This document shows positions 54,152 through 63,091 of a DNA stretch of 64,000 bases, piece after piece. The notes under the pieces are model-generated. The model saw nothing but the letters and a program-made list of their open reading frames with translations. It had not been told where the DNA came from and ran no database searches. The stretch comes from Myxococcales bacterium (GTDB lineage Bacteria > Myxococcota_A > Bradymonadia > UBA7976 > UBA1532). The stretch lies in the NCBI GenBank assembly GCA_020633465.1, contig JACKDN010000014.1, forward strand, positions 1 through 64,000. Direction: 5' to 3'. Both the position numbers and the translations under genes were made by a program. Each line of letters starts with the position of its first letter. Position 1 is the stretch's first letter.

Positions 54152-56104
54152 TCACAGGGCTCGGTAGGGTTCGAACAGGTCGCCGGTCAGGGCGTTGAGG
54201 TGGGCGGTCAGCTCTTCGAGGCGCAGATCGCGCATCAGCGTCGTCCGGGCGTCGCCGAAGGCCTCGGCCATCGCCTCGAGCTGCAGCCGCCGCCGCTCCT
54301 GGTACAGGTTGATGACCGTCTGGCGCACGTTGTACTCCAGCGATCGGTTGACGTCGGCCACGCGGCCGACGGCCACCTCGTTGCTGTCGCGCAGCAGGCG
54401 CACCAGATCCCAGGTGGCGAACACGGCGGCGCCCGTGTCGGTGCGGTCGGACAGCCGGCGCAGCTCGAGGTCGTCGTCGATGGCGCGATCGATGAACGAC
54501 GCGTTGAAGTCCAGCTCGCGCACGATCAGCCCCGCGCTCACCGTCGGCAGCAGGTGCCGCCAGCGCGCGCCCGCCCGATAGGCCAGCCGCTCGGTCACGT
54601 CGGCGCCGAAGCGCCCCAGCGCCGCGCTCACGGCCTCGTTCACCGACGGCTCCTTGGCCCGCAGCTCGCGGAACGCGTCGACCACGTCCTGCCCCAGCGC
54701 GCGGGGCGTCGCCGGCGCCAGCCGCAGCATCTCGGCCGACGTGACGATCAGCACGGTCTCGGCTGCGTGTCGCGAGAAGCGGGCCGCCCGTACGTCCCAC
54801 TCGATGCGCCCGAACAGCAGCGCCTGCCACGACTTGCCGCCGTCGCGCGTCTCCCACAGGTCGTAGCGATCGCCGGCGATGAAGTGCCCGGGCGTCTTGC
54901 CCGCCGACAGCACGCCCAGATCGCTGCCCGTGAACAGCAGCCCGCCGGTGCGATCGAAGGTCTTGCCGTCGTCCTCGCTCAGCATCAGCCCGTCGGCGGT
55001 CGCGACGAACACCCGCGCGGGGTTCGACGGATCGACCACGACGCGGCGCACCAGGCTGGCCGCCGGCCAGGGGCTGCGGTAGACGAGCTCGAAGTTCGCG
55101 CCGCCGTCGACGCTCTTCAGAAGCCCCCAGCCCACCCCGACGTACAGCGTCTTCGGCTCGGTCGGGTGGAAGGCCACCCAGGTGACGTCGCTCTGCGCCA
55201 CCAGCGGATCGATCAGCTTGTCCCAGCTCAGCCCGCCGTCGCGCGACACGTGCAGGCCCAGCCAGCTCGCCGCGTACACCGTCGCGGGATCGCGCGGATC
55301 GCGCGCGATCTGGTTCATCCACCGCTCGTACTTCGTCGCGCCGGTCAGCACCAGCGGCCAGCTGTAGCCGCCGTCGGTCGACCGCACGACGCCCTCGGCC
55401 GTCGCGGCCAGCACCACGCTCGGATCCCGCGGATCGACGTCGATGAAGTTGATCTCGGTCCAGTTGGCGGCCTTCAGCGCCAGCGTCTGCTTGATGCTGA
55501 TGCCGACGCCCCAGCCCCGCTTCTGCCGCACCCGCAGTTGCAGCCACGGCGCCGTGTTGCGCAGGCCGACGCCCAGGGCCGAGCCGCTGGCGCCGCCGCC
55601 CGCGCTGGCGCTGGCGCCGCCCCCCGCCACCGCGTCGCTCAGCACGCCCAGCTTCAGCGAGCGGAAGGCCGCGGGCCGCCCGCCGGTGTAGTCGAAGTTG
55701 TCGTCCTGCAGCTCGGCGTCGGGCGAGAAGTCGACCAGCTCGCCCACGGTCTGCATGCCCGGCGCGTCGGTCACGCCCGCCCGCGTCACCGAGTCCTCGC
55801 CGTCCCAGGGGCGCAGCGCCCCGTAGAACTGGCCGCGCGGCGTGAGGACCGAGGACTCCTCCCAGCTGCGGCCGCCGTCGAGGCTGGTGTAGATGCGGCC
55901 CCACCGCGTGCCGACGTACAGCACGTCGGGGGTCGAGGGCGCCTCGGCGAAAGACAGGTTGGGCGGCGAGAAGCGGAAGCCCCGGCTCAGATCCTCCACG
56001 GCCCGCGCGGGGGGCGGCCCCGCGGCCCGCGAGGGCGCCGCGAAGGCCACCATCGCGAAGACGATGCGCCCGAGCAGGTTGCGACTGAAGGCGTCGGTGC
56101 GCAT
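54152..56104 (-). CDS. Secreted BNR/Asp-box beta-propeller protein with C-terminal helical module
   Basis: The product is 650 aa from the ATG at 56104, preceded by GGGAG. A signal sequence (LLGRIVFAMVAFAAPSRAA) is followed by several Asp-box beta-propeller blades: STDGGYSW, SRDGGLSWDKL, SVDGGANFEL, SEDDGKTFDR, TRDGGKSWQAL. Such blades are typical of sialidases and of Ycf48/sortilin-like propellers. A Gly/Ala/Ser-rich stretch lies in the middle (about 175-195). The last 150 residues form the same module as in the next gene (LPTVSAGLIV; VINLYQERRRLQ; RLEELTAHLNAL). The two gene products thus share a C-terminal half. Catalytic sialidase residues are not apparent, so a binding or assembly role is more likely. 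Confidence 0.78.
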   Translation of the reverse strand: MRTDAFSRNLLGRIVFAMVAFAAPSRAAGPPPARAVEDLSRGFRFSPPNLSFAEAPSTPDVLYVGTRWGRIYTSLDGGRSWEESSVLTPRGQFYGALRPWDGEDSVTRAGVTDAPGMQTVGELVDFSPDAELQDDNFDYTGGRPAAFRSLKLGVLSDAVAGGGASASAGGGASGSALGVGLRNTAPWLQLRVRQKRGWGVGISIKQTLALKAANWTEINFIDVDPRDPSVVLAATAEGVVRSTDGGYSWPLVLTGATKYERWMNQIARDPRDPATVYAASWLGLHVSRDGGLSWDKLIDPLVAQSDVTWVAFHPTEPKTLYVGVGWGLLKSVDGGANFELVYRSPWPAASLVRRVVVDPSNPARVFVATADGLMLSEDDGKTFDRTGGLLFTGSDLGVLSAGKTPGHFIAGDRYDLWETRDGGKSWQALLFGRIEWDVRAARFSRHAAETVLIVTSAEMLRLAPATPRALGQDVVDAFRELRAKEPSVNEAVSAALGRFGADVTERLAYRAGARWRHLLPTVSAGLIVRELDFNASFIDRAIDDDLELRRLSDRTDTGAAVFATWDLVRLLRDSNEVAVGRVADVNRSLEYNVRQTVINLYQERRRLQLEAMAEAFGDARTTLMRDLRLEELTAHLNALTGDLFEPYRAL

Positions 56105-56279
56105 CCGTCTCCCAGGGAGGCCCGCGGCAGGATCGCGGAGACGCCGGCCCGGCGCAAGCGTCGGCCGGCCGGCCACGGGAAACCCCACCGCCGCCCCGAG
56201 AGCCCGTGCAACGGCCCTCGGCTCGACGACGTACCCGCTGGGGGAGACGAGAGAACGCACGCGACCGAGGAGAAACACC

Positions 56280-56498
56280 ATGCCCCGCATCGAGACCACC
56301 ATCTGGCAGCTGGCCCGCGCCGTCGACGAGGCGACCCGAGAGGTCGTCGACGATCCCACCGACGCCCAGCTGCTCGCCGGCGCCGCCCTGGCCGATCTGC
56401 TCGATCGCGCGACGCTCGTGGACGATGCGGCGGGCTGGTCGCCGCAGACGCGCTCGCCGCGGCGCTACGCCGCCCTGCCCTTCGCCGCGCCGGCCTGA
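56280..56498 (+). CDS. Small hypothetical protein
   Basis: The product is 72 aa. The ATG at 56280 is preceded by GAGGAG eight bases upstream, a good Shine-Dalgarno. The sequence starts PRIETTIWQLARAVDEATRE and is rich in acidic and Ala residues, with a Pro/Arg-rich end (WSPQTRSPRRYAALPF). It lacks a signal. It is divergent from the BNR gene and convergent with cysN, in a 175-base spacer plus its own short frame. No family is recognised. It is kept because the ribosome-binding site is convincing. Confidence 0.5.
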   Translation: MPRIETTIWQLARAVDEATREVVDDPTDAQLLAGAALADLLDRATLVDDAAGWSPQTRSPRRYAALPFAAPA

Positions 56499-56513
56499 CC
56501 CCTCGGGGGCGGC

Positions 56514-58307
56514 TCAGCGCAGCAGAGGCAGCAGCCGGCCCTTCACCGCGTCGTGCACGGCGCGGGGCGGCCGCGCCGCGTCGAACACCCAGTCGTCCTC
56601 GGCCTCGTCCTCGCCGCCCTCGGCGCGGAAGCGCACCTGCACCACCGGCACCGCCTCGATGCCGGGCAGGCGCAGCGACTCGGCGTGGGTCAGGTCGTCC
56701 ACCCAGGGCACCGTCACCAGCACCACCTGCCCGGTGTTCACCAGGCCGGCGATCAGGCCGAAGCTGATCGAGCGCACCTGCAGCTCGCCGGGCCCGGCCT
56801 TGTGCAGGTCGTCGGGCAGCAGGTTCAGGCGGTACACCTGCGTGGCCGCCTGCCACAGCGACTCCTCGAGCAGCGCGGCCAGCGTCCGCCCGTTCTCGCC
56901 GAGATCGTCGTGCAGCACCACCACCGCCGCGCGGTGGCCGTGCTTCGACTCGCGCAGGGTGCGGTCGATGGCGCCCACCTCGGCCGTCCAGCGCACCGCG
57001 CCCTGATCGGCCTTCTCGGCCAGCACCTCGCGCACGATGCCGCCGCCCGCCATGTCGTAGCCGTCGACGACGACGAAGCGGCTGGTCTCCTCGATCTCGT
57101 GGGACAGGTCGCAGGCCAGCGGGCGCCGCAGCCGCAGCACGACCTCGGCCACCTCGTGGCGCTCGACGCGATCGTGGTGCCCGGCGCTGTCGAGGGCCGA
57201 GGCGTCGATGACCTCGACGATCTCCTCGACCTCGCACAGCCCGCTCCAGGTGGCCATCTTCAGCTTGTAGGTGCGCCCGCGGCGCAGGGGCTGCCGGCTC
57301 AACCACACCAGGTTCGCGCGCAGGCGGTTCGAGACGCGCGGCGGCGTCTTCGGGTGGCACATCACGTCGCCGCGGCTGACGTAGATCTGCTCGCGCATCG
57401 TGACGCCGGTGGCCTGGCCCGCGCGGGCCCCGGTCTGCGTGGGCGCCGAGAAGGCCTCGATGGACTCGATGACCGTGCGCTTGCCGCTGGGCAGGAAGAC
57501 GACCTCGTCCCCCACCTCGAAGCGGCCCGACGTGACGCGACCCGCGACGATGCGCCGGGTGTCACCCTCGCGGTTGAACTTGTAGACGTCCTGCACGGGC
57601 ATGCGCAGGGGCTGGTCCTCGGGGGGCGGCGCCTTGGCGAAGGCGTCCACCGCGGCCAGCACCGTCGGCCCGTCGTACCAGGGCGTGCGCTTCGAGGCGT
57701 CGGTGATGTTGTCGCCCTCGAGGGCCGAGATGGGCACGAAGGCCGCCGGCTGCACGTCGATCTGCCGCAGGAACTCGGTGTACTCGGCGCGCACCTGATC
57801 GAAGACGTCGCGGTCGTAATCGACGCGATCCATCTTGTTCACGGCGACGATGATCTGGCGGATGCCCAGCAGGCTGAGCATGTAGCCGTGGCGCCGGCTG
57901 TTCTCGCGCACGCCCTCGTGGGCGTCGATCAGCAGCACCGCCGCCTCGGCGCGCGCCGCCCCCGAGATCATGTTCTTCAGGAACTCGATGTGCCCCGGGG
58001 CGTCGATGATGATGTAGTCGCGCAGGGCGCTCTGGAAGAAGCAGCGCGCGGCGTCGATGGTGATGCCCTGCGCCTGCTCGGCCTCGAGGGCGTCGAGCAG
58101 GAAGGCGTACTCGAAGCGCTTGCCCTGGCTATCGCAGATGGCCCGCACCTGCGCGATCTTGTTGGGATCGATCGAGCCCGTGTCGGCCAAGAGGCGCCCG
58201 ACCAGGGTCGACTTGCCGTGATCCACGTGGCCCACGATGACGATGTTCATCTGCTCGCGCACCGCCTGCGCGGGCGCGGCGAGGGGCTGTTCGAGGGTGG
58301 TGCTCAT
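56514..58307 (-). CDS. cysN: Sulfate adenylyltransferase subunit 1 (CysN) with degenerate APS-kinase-like tail
   Basis: The product is 597 aa from the ATG at 58307. The GTPase domain has G1 GHVDHGKST (about 26-34), a G3-type DAPGH and G4 NKMD; domains 2 and 3 follow (VAGRVTSGRFEVGDEV; RANLVWLSRQP). Unlike plain CysN of about 430-475 aa, about 160 residues are added from residue 436. They resemble APS kinase (CysC) in order, but the P-loop GLSGSGKST is replaced by HDDLGENGRT (466-475) and the DGDN motif by LNLLPDDL. ATP binding by that tail is therefore unlikely. CysN with CysD makes adenosine 5'-phosphosulfate from sulfate and ATP, driven by GTP. It follows cysD by two bases, so translational coupling is expected. 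No active CysC is visible in the window. Confidence 0.9.
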   Translation of the reverse strand: MSTTLEQPLAAPAQAVREQMNIVIVGHVDHGKSTLVGRLLADTGSIDPNKIAQVRAICDSQGKRFEYAFLLDALEAEQAQGITIDAARCFFQSALRDYIIIDAPGHIEFLKNMISGAARAEAAVLLIDAHEGVRENSRRHGYMLSLLGIRQIIVAVNKMDRVDYDRDVFDQVRAEYTEFLRQIDVQPAAFVPISALEGDNITDASKRTPWYDGPTVLAAVDAFAKAPPPEDQPLRMPVQDVYKFNREGDTRRIVAGRVTSGRFEVGDEVVFLPSGKRTVIESIEAFSAPTQTGARAGQATGVTMREQIYVSRGDVMCHPKTPPRVSNRLRANLVWLSRQPLRRGRTYKLKMATWSGLCEVEEIVEVIDASALDSAGHHDRVERHEVAEVVLRLRRPLACDLSHEIEETSRFVVVDGYDMAGGGIVREVLAEKADQGAVRWTAEVGAIDRTLRESKHGHRAAVVVLHDDLGENGRTLAALLEESLWQAATQVYRLNLLPDDLHKAGPGELQVRSISFGLIAGLVNTGQVVLVTVPWVDDLTHAESLRLPGIEAVPVVQVRFRAEGGEDEAEDDWVFDAARPPRAVHDAVKGRLLPLLR

Positions 58308-58309
58308 CG

Positions 58310-59170
<861 letters not shown>

Positions 59171-59244
59171 GTGCGGATCTCCCTGCAGACGTACCGTCCG
59201 TCGGCGGCGGATTGTAGGGATTGGACGCCGCCGAGCGCAACGCT

Positions 59245-59276
59245 GTCGCAATCTTAATCCGACCGGATTATGCGAC
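59245..59276. promoter_or_regulatory. Nested inverted repeat upstream of cysD
   Basis: Two palindromes are nested: outer arms GTCGCA (59245-59250) and TGCGAC (59271-59276), inner arms AATCCG-AC-CGGATT (59256-59269). On the coding strand it overlaps the stop codon (TAA at 59268-59270) of the DMT-like permease and lies 75 bases before the cysD start. It could terminate the permease transcript or serve as an operator for cysDN. No T-run follows on the coding strand. Confidence 0.55.
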
Positions 59277-60290
59277 TTTGCCTTCGGCGAGGGCGGCGCG
59301 ACGCTTCTCGAGCATCGGCGGGATGGTGAGGAAGAGGATGGCGCCGATGATCATGGCCGCGCCCACCAGCTTGTGCGGCGACGGCGGGCGCGCGCCCGCG
59401 AACCAGTACAGCGCGTAGCTGGCGCACACCCCGGCGAGGATGCTCGAGCTGCGGTTCACCGGCACGCAGAAGGTGTTCTCACGGCGGTCGAGGAAGATCA
59501 GGCTGCCGAAAATGCCGGTGCCCTGCGACAGCGCCCCGATCAGCAGCACCATCCAGAACACCGACAGGCTGGGCACCTCGGTGAAGCCCGCGCGAAGGTC
59601 CGCCAGCAGGCCCTCGCCGCCCCCGCCGAAGCCGAAGGCCAGGACGGCCAGCACCAGGAACAGCGCGGGGCTCGCGATCATCTGCTCCTGCACGAAGTAG
59701 CTGAGCGTCACGCTCTGGTCGTCGGTCTTGGCCAGGCCGCTCATCAGCCGGAAGCGCCCGAAGTAGGCCAGCAGGTAGAAGATCACGTCGACCGCGCACA
59801 CGATCGTGATGGCGTAGCCGCCCTGCTCGGCGAAGGCGACCACCAGCGCGCCCATGCTCAGCGCCAGCCCACCCCACGAGTACCAACGCGTCGGCCGCCC
59901 GGTCATCGCGTCCACGATGGGCGCGATCACCAGCACGCCGCCGCGCATCAGCAGCATGATGAAGACGATCGAGACGCCCGAGAACGTGTAGGCCAGCGTC
60001 GTCGTGATGATGACCGTGCCCGTGCACAGCCCCGACAGCACTAGCAGCGGCCGCGGCCAGGGCACGGCCACGCCGCCGAAGCGGCGCGTGGGCGCGTGCT
60101 TCCACCACCCCATCGCGGTGATGAAGATCACCATGCCGATGGCCGACACCAGCACCGAGTACGGCAGCAGGCGAAAGCCGGCGACCGGCCCCTCGCCCAC
60201 CATGCCGCTCGAGACCGCCTTGGTCAGCGCGCTGTACGGCACGTAGCAGGCAAAATATCCGAACGCGAACCACCAGATGCTGGCGTTCAT
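59268..60290 (-). CDS. DMT-superfamily-like multi-pass membrane transporter
   Basis: The product is 340 aa; the ATG at 60290 has GGGGGAG upstream. Nine to ten hydrophobic helices are visible, arranged as two halves: IFITAMGWW, LVLSGLCTGTVIITTTLAY, VVIFIMLLMRGGVL-type, then ALFLVLAVLAFGFGG, MVLLIGALSQGTGIF and VGAAMIIGAILFLTIP. The half-repeat pattern is like EamA/DMT carriers, but the exact family is not certain. It precedes cysDN in the same direction, so it might transport a sulfur compound or an ion, though readthrough past the inverted repeat is uncertain. The last residues are ALAEGKVA. Confidence 0.75.
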   Translation of the reverse strand: MNASIWWFAFGYFACYVPYSALTKAVSSGMVGEGPVAGFRLLPYSVLVSAIGMVIFITAMGWWKHAPTRRFGGVAVPWPRPLLVLSGLCTGTVIITTTLAYTFSGVSIVFIMLLMRGGVLVIAPIVDAMTGRPTRWYSWGGLALSMGALVVAFAEQGGYAITIVCAVDVIFYLLAYFGRFRLMSGLAKTDDQSVTLSYFVQEQMIASPALFLVLAVLAFGFGGGGEGLLADLRAGFTEVPSLSVFWMVLLIGALSQGTGIFGSLIFLDRRENTFCVPVNRSSSILAGVCASYALYWFAGARPPSPHKLVGAAMIIGAILFLTIPPMLEKRRAALAEGKVA

Positions 60291-60323
60291 GGCTCCCCCC
60301 CTCGCCGCCTCGCGGCGCGCGCC

Positions 60324-60722
60324 TCAGCGCGGCAGCGCCTCGGCCAGCGTGCGCAGACGCGCCACGTCGGGCTGGCCGGACTCCGCGAAGGCGAAGCCCA
60401 CCACCGCCCAGACGGCGTCGTCGTCGTCGAAGACGGGCAGCGCCACCGCGGCGTGGGCGTCGACCGCCTTCGCCCCTGGCCGCACGTCGCCCGTCGTGTC
60501 CGTCTCGAGATCGCAGGTCTCGACCGGGCGCCGCCGGCGCCAGGCCAGGCCGGCCATCCCCTTTCCTTCCGGGATCGTCGAGACCACCGCCCGCACCGGC
60601 GGCGGGATGTTCACCGCGCCGGTCAGGCGCAGCACGCCCTGCTCGATGACGTGCACGGTGCCGGCGACGGCCCCGGCCTCGCTCAGCTGCGCGCGCAGCC
60701 AGTCGGTGTGGCGATCGCTCAC
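60324..60722 (-). CDS. GAF-domain protein
   Basis: The product is 132 aa from a GTG at 60722 that overlaps the dihydrouridine synthase stop by four bases (GTGA). After a helical N-terminus (RHTDWLRAQLSEAG) the GAF-type fold follows: VHVIEQGVLRLTGAVNIP, then VVSTIPEGKGMAGLAW, then the Cys/Asp segment VETCDLETD, then VALPVFDDDDAVWAVVGFAF. It is a single-domain GAF protein without an output. GAF domains bind small ligands or sense redox; a single Cys (ETCDL) might be redox active. The link to tRNA modification is only genomic. Confidence 0.8.
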   Translation of the reverse strand: MSDRHTDWLRAQLSEAGAVAGTVHVIEQGVLRLTGAVNIPPPVRAVVSTIPEGKGMAGLAWRRRRPVETCDLETDTTGDVRPGAKAVDAHAAVALPVFDDDDAVWAVVGFAFAESGQPDVARLRTLAEALPR

Positions 60723-61798
60723 GATGCCCGCTCCAGCCGCCGCGCGTCGGTCGCGCGATCCGGCGTCTCGTCGTCCGGGTGCACCCGCGCGAAGCCGTCG
60801 TCGATGCCGCTCTGCGCCAGGCGCTCGAAGTAGGCGTCCACCGCCGCGTAGATCGGGTCGACGGCGTGGCTGTGATAGATGGTCTGCCGCAGGTCGGCGC
60901 CGAAGGGCAGCCCGCGGGTGAAGTACCCGGTGACCTTCTTCATGCGCCCGATGGCGCGCCGGTCGTCGTGCGAGTCCTCGCGCAGGATGTCGAAGTAACG
61001 CAGCAGGTGCGCGCGCCGATCCTCGAGGGGCGGCGCGTAGGGCGCGCGCCCGGCCAGGCGATCGGCGATGCGGCGCAGGATCCACGGATCGCGCAGCGCG
61101 CCGCGCCCCACCATCACGCCGTCCGCGCCGGACTCGGCCAGCGCCCGCAGCGCGTCGTCCACCGTCAGCACGTCCCCGTTGACCACGACCGGGATGCCCA
61201 CCGCCTGCTTGACCGCCCGCACCCCGCGCCAGTCGGCGACGCCGCGGTACATCTGCATGCGCGTGCGGCCGTGCACCGCCACCATGGACGCGCCGGCGCC
61301 CTCGGCCAGCCCGGCGATCAGCGGCGCGTTCAGCGAGCCCTCGTCCCAGCCCAGCCGCATCTTCACGGTCATCGGCACGTCGATGGCGGCCTTCACGGCG
61401 CGGAAGATGGCCTCGGCCAGCGCCGGCTCCTTCATCAGCGCCGAGCCGCTGCAGCCGCCGGTGACCGCCTTGCTGGGGCAGCCGAGGTTCAGATCGACGA
61501 TGTCCGCGCCCAGCCCCTGGCAGTACGCGGCCGCGCGCGCCATCGCGTCGGGATCGCGGCCGTAGATCTGGATGCTGACCGGGTGCTCGTCGGCGTCCAG
61601 CTCGGCCATCTGCCAGGCCCGCCGGTTCTGCCTGCTCAGCTGATCGCTGCTGACGAACTCGGTGACCGTCAGCCCACACCCGCCGAGCGTGCGGATCAGG
61701 CGCCGGAAGGCGCGATCGGTGATGCCCTCCATCGGCGCGAGCACCGTGGCGGGGGCGACGCGCACCGAACCGACATCGAAATGTAACGCGGTCGTCAT
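60719..61798 (-). CDS. tRNA-dihydrouridine synthase (Dus family)
   Basis: The product is 359 aa from the ATG at 61798 (a GTG at 61807 would add three residues). It is a TIM-barrel flavoenzyme: PATVLAPMEGITDRAFRR, the active-site VDLNLGCPSKAVTGGCSGSA with the catalytic Cys in GCP, MTVKMRLGWDE, and the FMN-phosphate region GDVLTVDDALRAL with VMVGRGALRDPWIL. Dus enzymes reduce uridine to dihydrouridine in tRNA with NADPH and FMN. The subfamily (DusA, B or C) cannot be set by eye. The start is divergent from the HCCA-like gene across about 77 bases. The 4-base overlap with the GAF gene indicates an operon. Confidence 0.94.
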   Translation of the reverse strand: MTTALHFDVGSVRVAPATVLAPMEGITDRAFRRLIRTLGGCGLTVTEFVSSDQLSRQNRRAWQMAELDADEHPVSIQIYGRDPDAMARAAAYCQGLGADIVDLNLGCPSKAVTGGCSGSALMKEPALAEAIFRAVKAAIDVPMTVKMRLGWDEGSLNAPLIAGLAEGAGASMVAVHGRTRMQMYRGVADWRGVRAVKQAVGIPVVVNGDVLTVDDALRALAESGADGVMVGRGALRDPWILRRIADRLAGRAPYAPPLEDRRAHLLRYFDILREDSHDDRRAIGRMKKVTGYFTRGLPFGADLRQTIYHSHAVDPIYAAVDAYFERLAQSGIDDGFARVHPDDETPDRATDARRLERAS

Positions 61799-61875
61799 CC
61801 TGAGCACCCTATCCGCCCCGAGGGTCGAACGGCAAACGTCCCCGGCGCTTTACCTGCGCCCGGCGGCGGCCCACA

Positions 61876-63066
61876 ATGCCGCGCATGCAGGTCACCTTCT
61901 ACTTCGACGTCGTGTGCCCCTACGCCTACCTGGCGTCGACGCGCATCGAGGCCGTCGCGGCGCGCCACGGCGCGACCGTGCGCTGGGTGCCGGTGCTGCT
62001 CGGGGGCCTCCTGCGGCACGTCGGCGGGCCCGACGATCCGAACACCACGCTCAGCGCGCCGCGCGCCCGGCTGAACCTGCTGGACATGCAGCGGTATGCC
62101 GACCGCTGGGGGGTGCCGCTGACGATGCCCGCGGGCCACCCCCGGCGCAGCGTCGAGGCCATGCGCCTGCTGTGCGCCGCGCGCCCGGACGCGCTGCCCG
62201 CGCTGGCCAGCGCGCTCTTCGCCGCCTACTGGGTCCACGGCCGCGACATCACCGATCGCGCCGTGCTGGCCGAGGTCGCCGCCCCCTTCGGCCTCGACGT
62301 CGACCGCATCGACGCGCCCGAGGTGAAGCAGGCCCTGTTCGAGACCACCGCCGAGGCCGCCGACGCCGGCGCCTTCGGTGTGCCCACGTTCGTCGTCGGC
62401 GGCGCGCTCTACTGGGGGCAGGATCGCCTGCACTTCGTCGAGCGCGCCCTGCGCGGGCCGGCCCACGTGCGCTTCTTCCACGACTTCGCCAGCCCCTTCA
62501 GCTACCTCGCCGCGACCCAGATCGAGCGCGTCGCCCAGGCCCACGGCGCCACCCTCGAGTGGTCGCCCATCCTGCTCGGCGGGCTGTTCCGGGCGATCGG
62601 CACGCCCGACGTGCCCCTCTTCGCGATGAACGCCGCCAAGCGCCGCTACCTGGCGCGCGATCTGGACGACTGGGCCCGGCACTGGGGCGTGCCCTTCCGC
62701 TTCCCCAGCCACTTCCCGCTGCGCACCATCACGCCGCTGCGGGTGGCGCTGGCCGAGCCCGCCGTCACCCCGCACCTGTACCGCGCCGCCTGGGCCGACG
62801 ACCGCCCGATCGACGAAGAGGCCGTGCTGAGCGCCGTGCTCACCGAGGCCGGCTTCGATGCGCGCGACCTGCTGGCGCGCGCCGCCACGCCCGCCGTCAA
62901 GGCCGCCCTGCGCGCCAACACCGAGGCCGCCGCCGAGGCGGGGGCCTGCGGCGTGCCCACCTTCGAGGCGCGCGTCGGCGACCACGCGCCCCTCCTGCTC
63001 TGGGGCCAGGACCGCCTCGAGCTGCTCGCCGACGTCCTCGACGGCTGGCGCCCGCCGGCCGGCTGA
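61876..63066 (+). CDS. Internally duplicated HCCA-isomerase/DsbA-fold protein
   Basis: The product is 396 aa from the ATG at 61876 (a second ATG three codons on is also plausible). Two homologous halves each about 195 aa are visible. Half 1 reads YFDVVCPYAYLASTRIEA, then WVPVLLGGLLRHVG; half 2 reads FFHDFASPFSYLAATQIER, then WSPILLGGLFRAIG. Each then has a helical insertion and a cis-Pro thioredoxin-type end, GAFGVPTFVVGG and GACGVPTFEARV. This is the 2-hydroxychromene-2-carboxylate isomerase/kappa-GST fold, which normally is a single-domain protein of about 200 aa. The SPFSYLA motif holds the catalytic Ser of HCCA isomerase; half 1 has CPYAYLA instead. It may use glutathione in aromatic degradation or detoxification. 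No pathway genes are near. Confidence 0.85.
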   Translation: MPRMQVTFYFDVVCPYAYLASTRIEAVAARHGATVRWVPVLLGGLLRHVGGPDDPNTTLSAPRARLNLLDMQRYADRWGVPLTMPAGHPRRSVEAMRLLCAARPDALPALASALFAAYWVHGRDITDRAVLAEVAAPFGLDVDRIDAPEVKQALFETTAEAADAGAFGVPTFVVGGALYWGQDRLHFVERALRGPAHVRFFHDFASPFSYLAATQIERVAQAHGATLEWSPILLGGLFRAIGTPDVPLFAMNAAKRRYLARDLDDWARHWGVPFRFPSHFPLRTITPLRVALAEPAVTPHLYRAAWADDRPIDEEAVLSAVLTEAGFDARDLLARAATPAVKAALRANTEAAAEAGACGVPTFEARVGDHAPLLLWGQDRLELLADVLDGWRPPAG

Positions 63067-63091
63067 TCCCCTTCACCGCACAGGACCACCC

